DNA from: DASRHT01 sp035650355
Lineage (GTDB): Bacteria > Chloroflexota > Ktedonobacteria > Ktedonobacterales > Ktedonobacteraceae
Assembly (NCBI GenBank): GCA_035650355.1
Contig: DASRHT010000080.1
Location: forward strand, 62,001-126,000
Direction: 5' to 3'
DNA: 64,000 nucleotides
Under the pieces are notes generated by a model, which was not told where the DNA came from, made no database searches, and saw only the letters and a list, made by a program, of their open reading frames with translations. A program made the translations under genes and the position numbers. Positions 8,359-16,847 of this stretch are shown in pieces. Every line of letters starts with the position of its first letter. Within the stretch, counting starts at the first letter, position 1.

Positions 8359-11300
8359 TTAATTTTTGATTGCGCCCAGAGCTATAAGGGTGTCTTTTTG
8401 GGCTAATGTGAGTCCCTTTATATCAGTAATATTCATCCGTTCATAAGGTCTTTCTCCAAAGAGTGTTTTAAAGCTATCAGATGTATGCACATTCCAAAAT
8501 TTAATGGTTCCATCATCACTGCAACTGGCAAGTATTTTTCCTTCTGGATGAAAGCTAATCCTACGTATTCGACTGTAATGACCCCGTAATATTTTCAGGC
8601 ATGTGCCAGTATGCAAATCCCACAATCGAATCTCGTGATCATCACTACCACTTGCAAGCATTTGTCCGTCAGGACTGAAAGCAACAGACAGAACCCAGCC
8701 TTTATGACCCTTTAACGCCTTAAAGCGTTGACCTGTATTTGTATCCCATAGATAAATGCTGTTATCTTCGCTTCCGCTAGCAAGAATGGTTCCTTCAGGG
8801 TGAAATGCGACGGTGCGTATGCGCCCTATATGTTCATGCATTGCATGAAGACAAAGGCCATTATGAGGTTCCCAGATACGGATAGCGTTATCATCCGCTC
8901 CGCTGGCAAGGAGACGGCCATCGAGACTAAAAACAATAGATCTAATCCAACTTGTGTGTCCCTGAAGTACGTTGAGGCATTCCCCGCTATGAACGTCCCA
9001 TAAACGGATGGAGTGATCTTCACCCCCACTGGCAAGTATTTGCCCATCAGGGCTAAAGGCGACAGAGCGCAGCCAATTAGTGTGGCCTTGCAGTATTTTG
9101 AGACACTCTCCGCTGGTGGCATCCCATAAACGAACTGAGTGATCTTCGCCTCCGCTGGCAAGTACTTGCCCATCAGGGCTAAAGGCGACATCCCTGACCC
9201 CGTGATTACGATCTTGTAGGGTCTTGAGGCATTGATCAGTTCTTGTATCCCATACCCTAATGGTTTGATCTTCGCCGCCACTCACAAGCCTCTGGCCGTC
9301 AGAGCTAAATGTAGCAGACCAGACGCGACTGGTGTAGCCCTGCAATGTTCTAAGGCAATGGCCGGTGTTCACTTCCCAAAGGCGAATCGTCTGGTCATCA
9401 CCTCCACTGACTAGTGTAGAACCGTTTGAATTGAAAGAAGTGGAGCGTACTCCATGTGTATGACCCTGTAGAGTCTTCAGACAACTCCCAGTGTTCACAT
9501 CCCAAATACGAATAGAATGATCCTCACTTCCGCTTGCAAGCGTAGGGCCTATAGGACTGAAGGCCACTGACCAGACACGATTGGTGTGTCCCTGTAACGT
9601 CTTGAGGCAGCTACCAATGACAATATCCCATACTCGGATGGTTCCGTCATCGCTACCACTCACGAGCATATGTCCCTTAGGACTGAAAGCGAGAGACCTG
9701 ATCCATCCTGTATGACCTTCCAATATTCTAAAGCAATGATTGTTATTAATATCCCACAGGCGCACTGTCTGGTCAGTACTCCCTGACGCAAGTATACTGC
9801 CTTCAGGATTAAATATGACCGACCAGACACGACTGGTATGGCCTTCTAGCGTTTTGAGGCATTTTCCATTTGTAATATCCCATATGCGGATAGTCCCGTC
9901 ATCGCTGCCACTGGCAATGATATTTTCATCGCTGGGATGAAAGGTAACTGACCTCACACGGCCTGTATGGCCCCGCAGGGTGTTGAGGCACTTCCCATTG
10001 CTCACGTCCCATAAGCGGATGCTCTCGTCGTCGCTACTGCTGGCGAATATATACCCATTGGGGCTAAAGGAAAGAGACCATACACCGTCGGTATGTCCAT
10101 CACATGTGACAAGAAGTTCCCCGGTGAGTGAATTATAGATACAGATTCTACCTGTAGCTGTTCCCGCAATCAGCCGATCTTCATCAATACTAAATGCGAG
10201 GGAGAGGATATTGCCGAAAGTGTTAGTAAACGTCGAAGCGATAAGATTGGCGTGGGCAAAATTGACTTCGGGTAGATGCGCGTTCTGCAAATATGCCTGC
10301 CGTATTACCAGGTGAGAAAAGTCGTAGCCTCGTAGATCGCATTGCAGGTGGATTAGCATGTTGAGTATGTTTCCTGCAAGATAGCTGCGTGGTTGGGGAT
10401 ATACCTGGCGTAGAGCGGAAAGCATTTTTTTAAATTTTTGTTCTATATCTTCTCTTCTGAGTGTCGTAAGCAATAGCTCCGTAATAGCACCGAGTATAAG
10501 GCGCTTCTGACTATCCCGCACGTAATCTTTCGTTTGAGCTTTCATGAAGGCGAAATCTATCCAGACCCCACCCCTCTCGGCATCAAATTCTCTGGTAAGC
10601 TCTTTGTAAGCTCGCTTAACCAGGTCTGTCGTGGTGTATTCCATAATGACCGGCTGCAGCGTAAGAAACGTTGAGCCTCTCGTTTCAATCATGGAGCGGC
10701 GCCGTAGAGATGCTATGACTTCTAGGAATATTCCTTTCGATATCTGGTGAGTAAGGTCCTCACGCACGCTTTCCAATGTTATTGGTTCACGTTCAATTGC
10801 TAGCCAGTAAAGAATCTCTTGCTCTAGCACTGATAGCCGATGGAATTGTTCATGTATAAGATCATTAATATCCCCAAATACCACTTCCTCTTCGTTATCA
10901 TCCAGAAATTTATCAATGTTACCATTAAACACATCTTGAATTGACTCGGAGACTAATTTTAATGCCAGCGGATTGCCCGAGTAAAGATCTATAAGGGTAG
11001 CCCAGTTCGTATCAGAGCCGGCCAGACCTTTGTCTTTAAGGATTTCCTTGCCTTCTATTTGTCTCACACCAGTAAGGTGTAATGTACGCACTGGAGAGGT
11101 TTTCCCCTCCATGAGTGCAATGTCCCGTGGCTTTTCCCTGCTAGTCAGCAGGAGACAGCTATTATGCTGTACTTCTCCAATACGTTGTAGTAGTCTACTA
11201 TAACTGGTGTATCTTTCTTGATATGAGCCAGCTTGCTGTCCACCTTGTAGTATAGTCTCACTATTATCTAATATGAGTAAGCAGCGGTGCTCGCGCAAAT

Positions 11301-11889
11301 ACTCAATCAGTAGCGTTACCTGATCGTCTATGCTATCTGGTAGGTTGATCTGATTCTGATTGGATATGAATTGAATACAGGTCTGTAGAATGTTTTCTAG
11401 TGCAGGAGCGTTAATCAGGGAACGCCAGAATACATATTCAAACTGATCTTTGATCTGGTTTGTCAAAGCTGCCACAAGCGCAGTCTTACCAATACCACCG
11501 AGTCCTAAAACTAAGGCTAGTTGACAATGCTCCTCCAAAACCCACTGTTTCAGTTTCACTAGCTCATCTTGACGCCCGTAAAAAACCTGAGCAATTGGAG
11601 CTTCGCTCAAGTCTTCTCGGCGTGTTATCTCCTTTATAGGAGTATGACTCATCTCGTTCAGGGAGAGGGAAGAAAAACCTGCTACATTCAGAAGCTGTAA
11701 TCTAGACTCCCGATCTAAATTAAGTGCGCTGGCAATAGCATGGACGACAGCCTCGGATGGCGTTGTTCTTTCACCGCGTGTAAGCTGGCTGACATAACTC
11801 GGTGTTAAGCCTGCTCTCTGTGCTAAATCTTTTTTATTCATTTGTCGCACCTTGCGAAACTCTTCGAGAAGTTCGGAAAATCTTGTCAT
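8359..11889 (-). CDS. XRE HTH - NB-ARC - 14-blade WD40 STAND protein
   Basis: A 1176-residue STAND protein. Residues 1-62 are a Cro/C1-type HTH (DLAQRAGLTPSYVSQLTRGE). A linker leads to NB-ARC with P-loop GLGGIGKT (129-136), Walker B LLILDNSETI and GNPLALKLV, then a pentapeptide-like bridge and 14 WD40 blades ending in the tail RPYERMNIT...GLTLAQK...ALGAIKN. Domain order and tail match the protein at 3-3314, but this gene is clearly AT-richer and differs in codon choice, which suggests later acquisition. It diverges from the TIR-phosphorylase gene across a 284-bp region with palindromes that its HTH could bind. No effector domain is fused to it, so the divergent TIR protein is a plausible effector partner. 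That role is inferred. Confidence 0.93.
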   Translation of the reverse strand: MTRFSELLEEFRKVRQMNKKDLAQRAGLTPSYVSQLTRGERTTPSEAVVHAIASALNLDRESRLQLLNVAGFSSLSLNEMSHTPIKEITRREDLSEAPIAQVFYGRQDELVKLKQWVLEEHCQLALVLGLGGIGKTALVAALTNQIKDQFEYVFWRSLINAPALENILQTCIQFISNQNQINLPDSIDDQVTLLIEYLREHRCLLILDNSETILQGGQQAGSYQERYTSYSRLLQRIGEVQHNSCLLLTSREKPRDIALMEGKTSPVRTLHLTGVRQIEGKEILKDKGLAGSDTNWATLIDLYSGNPLALKLVSESIQDVFNGNIDKFLDDNEEEVVFGDINDLIHEQFHRLSVLEQEILYWLAIEREPITLESVREDLTHQISKGIFLEVIASLRRRSMIETRGSTFLTLQPVIMEYTTTDLVKRAYKELTREFDAERGGVWIDFAFMKAQTKDYVRDSQKRLILGAITELLLTTLRREDIEQKFKKMLSALRQVYPQPRSYLAGNILNMLIHLQCDLRGYDFSHLVIRQAYLQNAHLPEVNFAHANLIASTFTNTFGNILSLAFSIDEDRLIAGTATGRICIYNSLTGELLVTCDGHTDGVWSLSFSPNGYIFASSSDDESIRLWDVSNGKCLNTLRGHTGRVRSVTFHPSDENIIASGSDDGTIRIWDITNGKCLKTLEGHTSRVWSVIFNPEGSILASGSTDQTVRLWDINNNHCFRILEGHTGWIRSLAFSPKGHMLVSGSDDGTIRVWDIVIGSCLKTLQGHTNRVWSVAFSPIGPTLASGSEDHSIRIWDVNTGSCLKTLQGHTHGVRSTSFNSNGSTLVSGGDDQTIRLWEVNTGHCLRTLQGYTSRVWSATFSSDGQRLVSGGEDQTIRVWDTRTDQCLKTLQDRNHGVRDVAFSPDGQVLASGGEDHSVRLWDATSGECLKILQGHTNWLRSVAFSPDGQILASGGEDHSIRLWDVHSGECLNVLQGHTSWIRSIVFSLDGRLLASGADDNAIRIWEPHNGLCLHAMHEHIGRIRTVAFHPEGTILASGSEDNSIYLWDTNTGQRFKALKGHKGWVLSVAFSPDGQMLASGSDDHEIRLWDLHTGTCLKILRGHYSRIRRISFHPEGKILASCSDDGTIKFWNVHTSDSFKTLFGERPYERMNITDIKGLTLAQKDTLIALGAIKN

Positions 11890-11915
11890 ATCAGCCCCTT
11901 AATGTACTGTAATGA

Positions 11916-11945
11916 TTAACTAGTTAAATATCTTAAACTAACTAG
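11916..11945. promoter_or_regulatory. Candidate XRE operator: TTAACTAGTTAA palindrome plus TAACTAG copy
   Basis: A perfect 12-bp palindrome TTAACTAGTTAA lies at 11916-11927, about 27 bp upstream of the STAND start. A further TAACTAG at 11939-11945 makes an inverted pair with CTAGTTA at 11920-11926. Position and symmetry suit autoregulation by the XRE domain of the adjacent gene; this is inference. Confidence 0.4.
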
Positions 11946-12080
11946 CGGCTTTAGTCAAGATGATACACCTGAAAAATGTGGAATTCAGCATGAGAAGTTA
12001 TCAGAATAAGGCACAAAATACGCTTCTAGGACTTGTAAAATCGCTTCATTTCTGTTACATTTTATAAAATAGCCAGCTAA

Positions 12081-12092
12081 TTAACTGGTTAC
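12081..12092. promoter_or_regulatory. Second copy of candidate operator (TTAACTGGTTAC)
   Basis: Matches the 11916 palindrome at 10 of 12 positions and lies about 80 bp upstream of the TIR-phosphorylase start. One site near each divergent gene is the arrangement expected for joint control. Confidence 0.35.
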
Positions 12093-12173
12093 TTTTGAAG
12101 TTAAGGAGTTAAAAACTTTTGCTGTTCATTAATCTCTGCTCGGCTCAGGATAAAAGAGCTGTAGGAAATCGAC

Positions 12174-13589
12174 ATGCGAGAAAAAGTGAATGTCTTTGTA
12201 TCATACGCTTATGAAGATACAGCTCTGCTGAAAAATCTTCTAACGCATCTCAGTACATTAAGGCGGCTAGATGGTATTGGTTTGTTGTGGTGTGATAATG
12301 ATATCAGCGCTGGAATAGAAAGACAAAAGGTAATTGAGCAGCGACTCAAAAATTCTCAGATTATCTTGCTGTTAGTTAGCCCTGCCTTTATGGCTTCGGA
12401 GCACTGCTATAGTCAGGAGATGAAGCATGCTGTAGCAAGACATCTTTCAGGGGAAGCACGGGTGATACCCGTTATTCTGCGTCCTATTTATTGGGATGAC
12501 GCTCCTTTCGGTAAACTACAGGCTCTTCCTATACGCGGTAAACCTGTGACGATATGGCGTAATCGAGATCAGGCTTTTCTTAATATTACTGAAGGAGTAA
12601 TAAAGGCCGTTAAAGAACAGCTAGCAATCGCCAGAAACAAACCGAGCCATGATATTTTTGCAGTAAAGGTTCAAAAAGAACGTATGGAAGATGCGATAGG
12701 AAACGAGATTCACCGTTTCGATGTATGCCTTGTTTGTGCCAAGTTGAGCGAAGCAGAAACGCTTATGGATATTATTTCGCTCCTTTGCCACGTTAATTTT
12801 GAAAAAGCTTTTAGCAGGCGCAATAGCTATGAATATTGCTATACAACCATACGGAACCATAAAGGTGAACTGCTTACTGTCCATATATCCTGGCAATCAT
12901 ACGGCCCTATTAAAGCGAGTTCTCACCTTAAAGCTGTTATAGAAGAGTTCAATCCGCGCTTCGTTGGAATGACCGGAGTTTGTGCGGGAGATAAAAGAAA
13001 AGTAAAGCTGGGAGACCTTGTTATCGCTAACTGTGCCTTTGTATATGATGATACTGATCTTCTATTTCATGAAGGAGACCGGCCACTGACTCAAATTGAT
13101 ATGGAGTTATATTACTCAAATATAGGCAGGCGACACCTTGTAAAGGTGTTTGATGAGTGGAGGCAAGCGGTAAAGAGCTTGCGACGCCCTATCTCAGTAT
13201 TGCCACAGAGTCAGGCCGAAAGGAAAGGCTCCTTATATAGTGCAGATATATCGGATTTTCGATTTCTAGAAAATGAAGCCCTTCAGGAAAATGATTCACT
13301 TCCTACACCTTATATTATCCCTATGGCATCGGTACGTGTTGTTCGTAGAGATAACCCATTCAATAACATGCAGGATCTCGCATATCCAACCGTAGCTATC
13401 GATATGGAAGGGGCCAGTTTCTATAGCGTTGTAGCAGAGTTTCCTGGCATCCACTCGCTCGTAGTCAAAGGTGTGTGTGACTATGCTGATCAGGATAAAA
13501 ACGATATATATCATGAATATGCGTCTACGGTCGCAGCCGCCTATATGCTATGTTTTTTGCGAGAATATGCTACTTCTGATATGATATAA
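12174..13589 (+). CDS. TIR domain - nucleoside phosphorylase-like fusion protein
   Basis: A 471-residue two-domain protein. Residues about 5-150 are a TIR domain: FVSYAYED at the first strand, and the catalytic-loop pattern S..FMASEHCYSQEM, in which Glu82 sits where NAD-cleaving TIR domains have their catalytic Glu. Residues about 178-465 are a PNP/UDP phosphorylase (MTA/SAH nucleosidase-like) domain: VGMTGVCAGDKRKVKLGDLV, then AIDMEGASFYSVV (ribose-binding Glu) and VKGVCDYADQDKND (base-binding Asp region). TIR domains of this kind often cleave NAD+ in antiphage defence; phosphorylase-like domains occur as effectors in STAND conflict systems. The combination, next to an XRE-NB-ARC-WD40 gene, suggests a nucleotide-depleting effector. 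Actual chemistry is untested. AT-rich like its neighbour. Confidence 0.85.
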   Translation: MREKVNVFVSYAYEDTALLKNLLTHLSTLRRLDGIGLLWCDNDISAGIERQKVIEQRLKNSQIILLLVSPAFMASEHCYSQEMKHAVARHLSGEARVIPVILRPIYWDDAPFGKLQALPIRGKPVTIWRNRDQAFLNITEGVIKAVKEQLAIARNKPSHDIFAVKVQKERMEDAIGNEIHRFDVCLVCAKLSEAETLMDIISLLCHVNFEKAFSRRNSYEYCYTTIRNHKGELLTVHISWQSYGPIKASSHLKAVIEEFNPRFVGMTGVCAGDKRKVKLGDLVIANCAFVYDDTDLLFHEGDRPLTQIDMELYYSNIGRRHLVKVFDEWRQAVKSLRRPISVLPQSQAERKGSLYSADISDFRFLENEALQENDSLPTPYIIPMASVRVVRRDNPFNNMQDLAYPTVAIDMEGASFYSVVAEFPGIHSLVVKGVCDYADQDKNDIYHEYASTVAAAYMLCFLREYATSDMI

Positions 13590-13648
13590 GCAGCCTCCAG
13601 AGCGTCAGTTAGCCATTCAGGTCATAAGTTTTCCCCTTCGCCATGTGT

Positions 13649-16600
13649 TCAATGCGCACACGGCAACTGGATATGGAAGGTTGAGCCTTCGCCGGGGATG
13701 CCCTTGCTCTCGATCCAGATTTTTCCGTTCATAGCCTCGATCAGGCGGCGCGAGATGTAGAGCCCCAATCCTGAGCCGCGGATAGGGCTGTTCAGGTCGC
13801 TCTCCAGGCGGAAGAAACGCTGGAAGAGATTGGCCTGGTCCTCTAAGGGTACACCCTTCCCCTTGTCCGCGATGCTGATAATGACGTACAGCTCGTTGTC
13901 AAGGGGAATATGAGCGGAGAAGGTGATAGGGGCGCCAGGCGGCGAATACTTCAAGGCGTTGACGCTTACATTCATCAGCACCTGGCGCAGGCGCACCGGA
14001 TCGGCATGAACTGAGAGATAGGAAGGAATCTGAACGCATACCTCGCGCTTTTCCTGCTGCACCTGAGGCTCAATCAGCACGATGACGCTCTCGACGATTT
14101 CCTGGACCGATACTCGTTTAGTCAGAGACGTATTGTTTTCTCCATCCATGTCTAGCTGACTGGCGTCCATCACATTGCCCAGGAGCAACACCAGCTCTTC
14201 GCACCCGCGCCTCGCTTTGAGTAGGAATTCCCGCCGCTGGTCGTGGGGAAGATGCTCGTCATACTGCGCGATCAGCTCAATATAACCCTGCACGGCGGTA
14301 AGCGGCGTGCGCAACTCGTGGGAGGCCGTAATCATGAACTGATCTTTGAGCTTATCCAGATCCTGGAGACGCTGGTGGGCGGCGCGTAAATGCTGGTAGA
14401 GCCGCGCATTGTTAAAGGCCACGCCAGCCTGTTTCACGAATTCTTCCACCTCGGGCAGATCAGATAGATCCAGTGGGCGTTTATCATGCTCCTCTGATGG
14501 CTGCCAGCGAGCAATGACCAGCATCCCGACCGGTTTGCCTCCAGCAATTAACGGAGCGAAAATAGCCGTAGGGATGGCGAGTCGGGTCATTTTCATGCGC
14601 AGGGGGTGAGCGCGATGCCCCAGATCGCGCGGTAAGCCTGGATCGGAGATTTGCAGGTGCATCTCCTGCGAGATCGACGTTAGCGGCAGGTTGGTGATGG
14701 CCGATGGACGCCGCATGACTTCGATCAAAAGCGGCTCATGCAGTTGGTGGACCAGCGCCTGATATTCCGAAATATGGAAGATGGGCCATTCCTCCACGTC
14801 TAAGGCGGGCTTTTTCTCAATATAGGCGGCCAGAGGCGTCAGATTGCCCTCTTCGTTGGCAATGTAGAGGATCACATAATCAGCCTCTAGAGCGTACGCC
14901 CCTTCCCGGCAGATCAACTGACTGATCTCGGCTGGCTCCACAACCGCTGAGTTCAGGCGGGCCGAGATATTTGCCATCGCCCGGGAGAAAATCTCTCGCT
15001 CCTGAGCGTCGCGGTAGACAAAGCCATGTTCAACAATGGCCGCCACCTGTTCGGCGTAAGTGGTGATAATAGCGATCTCATGCGGACCTAGATAAGAGCT
15101 GTTACGACGGGTAACGCCGATGCTGCCCAGTTTTTTCTCATGATAAATAATGGGGAAAAACATCATTGCGGCAATATGCTGCTCCTGGCTCCAGGCGCAA
15201 ATTTCATCGGGCACGTCAGTCATATTGTCGGTCCAGCGCACCTCCGCCCGTTTCCCCTCCATAAGAATGCGCGAGAGCAGGTTGTCTCCCTGTAAATTCC
15301 ATTGAGTGATATCTGTCGATGTAGTGGTCGCGTTGACAAAGAAGTGAGGCAGCGAGAGGAATGAGCGGTTATGCTCTTCGACCAGGAGCAGCATGGCCGC
15401 GTCGAGCCCCAGCTCGTCCGTTGCCATTGTGACGATGCGCTCGCGTAACCGTTCCATCGTCGGAGCCGCCGTGAGATAGGTTGCAATATGTTGCAGGCGT
15501 TCAGCCTCTTTATGCTGCTGCTCGCGTTCATGGAGTAGCTGCTCATTCTCGCGGGTAGCGAGGAAACTGCGAGTAGCAATCAGGCCACCAATAAAGGCGG
15601 TCAGCACTGAAAGGATATCTGTCAGCCGACTGTCTTTTTCGACTTCGCCAAAAATGGCGAGGCAGAGCAGCACAATCAGCGGCAGATAGATGATCAAGCC
15701 CTGCACGGGCCGGAACATGTTCCAGCCCGGTAGGGTATAGCGTTTCAGGATCGGCTCTCTTGCTTGCACGCTCACTTTAAGCGGGTTTGTCTGTTCGTGA
15801 TAGGCTTTACGGGTGAGCGCGGTATATTGTTGAATGCCCGCCAGGCCGATGAGTAAGATGCTCATCCCCCAGAAAGGATCGATGAACGGGTTGCCGAACT
15901 GGTATTTCCCCGTGGAAATGGAAATATAGGCAAGGGCTGAGTCAGCCCAGACGAGCGCGACGGAGCTAAGGCCGAGCAGGAAAAGGGAGAAGCGCAAAAT
16001 TTGCTCGGTCTCGCGATAGATGAGCAAAATAATCGCCAGCATGATAAAAAAGTCTGCGCAGGGATAGGTGAGGGAGACAAACAGGCCCAGGAAACCGAAG
16101 CTTCCCTGCGGTTGCCCTGATTGGAGGAAATAGGCCGGGCCGATCATGAAGAACCAGAGTATGCCAAAGATGCATAACGTTGTAATCAGGGCATCAAGCA
16201 CCGTGCGCGCGCGAAAACGCACAGTGGAGGGCATGATGATCAGGCCGAGGAATATACAGGGATAATAGAGCAACGCGAATATAATCGTGCCTGATTGAAA
16301 GGCATTCTGGCTCTGGAACATCAGATATGCATAGTCGTGGCCTTGCCAGATCAAGTATCCGTAATAGAAGCCTTTCGCCATCTGGATGATCAGGCCCAGG
16401 CCAATCAAGAGCCAGGCTAGCTGGTAGCGCGGCTCCAGTCGCACTGCGCCATAGCGCGCTCGCCACGCCGTTTGAAAAGCCCAGAAGGCGCTAAGAATGA
16501 TTGCGGTAGGATGGATAATTTTTGCGAAAAGAGTGGTGTCTGGAGAACTGCCAATGCTAAAAAGCATCCAGAAAATGCTCAAAACGATAATGACTATGGA

Positions 16601-16681
16601 GAGAGCGGTTGCTCCATAGTTAAAACGTTCCACTCTGGAAAGATATGTGCTGGTTAAGCGATTGGTTGTGATTGTTTTCAT
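13649..16681 (-). CDS. Membrane sensor histidine kinase with two GAF-like domains
   Basis: About 1010 residues. The ATG at 16681 has GGGAG 5-6 nt upstream; a TTG 9 codons earlier is less likely. The first third (to about 375) is a multi-helix membrane domain. Two GAF-like regions follow (about 390-545 and 560-740), then HisKA with phospho-acceptor SHELRTPL near 786 and a HATPase_c domain (N box VSVNALKYSPPG, G1 DKGKGVP, F box LFQRFFRLE, G2 GSGLGLYISRR). It autophosphorylates on His and passes phosphate to an unlinked response regulator; none is encoded beside it. The signal is unknown. Confidence 0.92.
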   Translation of the reverse strand: MKTITTNRLTSTYLSRVERFNYGATALSIVIIVLSIFWMLFSIGSSPDTTLFAKIIHPTAIILSAFWAFQTAWRARYGAVRLEPRYQLAWLLIGLGLIIQMAKGFYYGYLIWQGHDYAYLMFQSQNAFQSGTIIFALLYYPCIFLGLIIMPSTVRFRARTVLDALITTLCIFGILWFFMIGPAYFLQSGQPQGSFGFLGLFVSLTYPCADFFIMLAIILLIYRETEQILRFSLFLLGLSSVALVWADSALAYISISTGKYQFGNPFIDPFWGMSILLIGLAGIQQYTALTRKAYHEQTNPLKVSVQAREPILKRYTLPGWNMFRPVQGLIIYLPLIVLLCLAIFGEVEKDSRLTDILSVLTAFIGGLIATRSFLATRENEQLLHEREQQHKEAERLQHIATYLTAAPTMERLRERIVTMATDELGLDAAMLLLVEEHNRSFLSLPHFFVNATTTSTDITQWNLQGDNLLSRILMEGKRAEVRWTDNMTDVPDEICAWSQEQHIAAMMFFPIIYHEKKLGSIGVTRRNSSYLGPHEIAIITTYAEQVAAIVEHGFVYRDAQEREIFSRAMANISARLNSAVVEPAEISQLICREGAYALEADYVILYIANEEGNLTPLAAYIEKKPALDVEEWPIFHISEYQALVHQLHEPLLIEVMRRPSAITNLPLTSISQEMHLQISDPGLPRDLGHRAHPLRMKMTRLAIPTAIFAPLIAGGKPVGMLVIARWQPSEEHDKRPLDLSDLPEVEEFVKQAGVAFNNARLYQHLRAAHQRLQDLDKLKDQFMITASHELRTPLTAVQGYIELIAQYDEHLPHDQRREFLLKARRGCEELVLLLGNVMDASQLDMDGENNTSLTKRVSVQEIVESVIVLIEPQVQQEKREVCVQIPSYLSVHADPVRLRQVLMNVSVNALKYSPPGAPITFSAHIPLDNELYVIISIADKGKGVPLEDQANLFQRFFRLESDLNSPIRGSGLGLYISRRLIEAMNGKIWIESKGIPGEGSTFHIQLPCAH

Positions 16682-16847
16682 GCGTGCTCCCAGTTCACAC
16701 TCTCTCAAAAATAGCGAATGTTTGCGAGCAGTATACCTAACAAGCGGTTACTCGTCAACAATGTAACACTTCATTAAAAGCGTATTTGTCGTACAACGGG
16801 TGTAATGTCTCCTATTTGCTGGAAACACTTGCTGCGCCTACCTGAGC

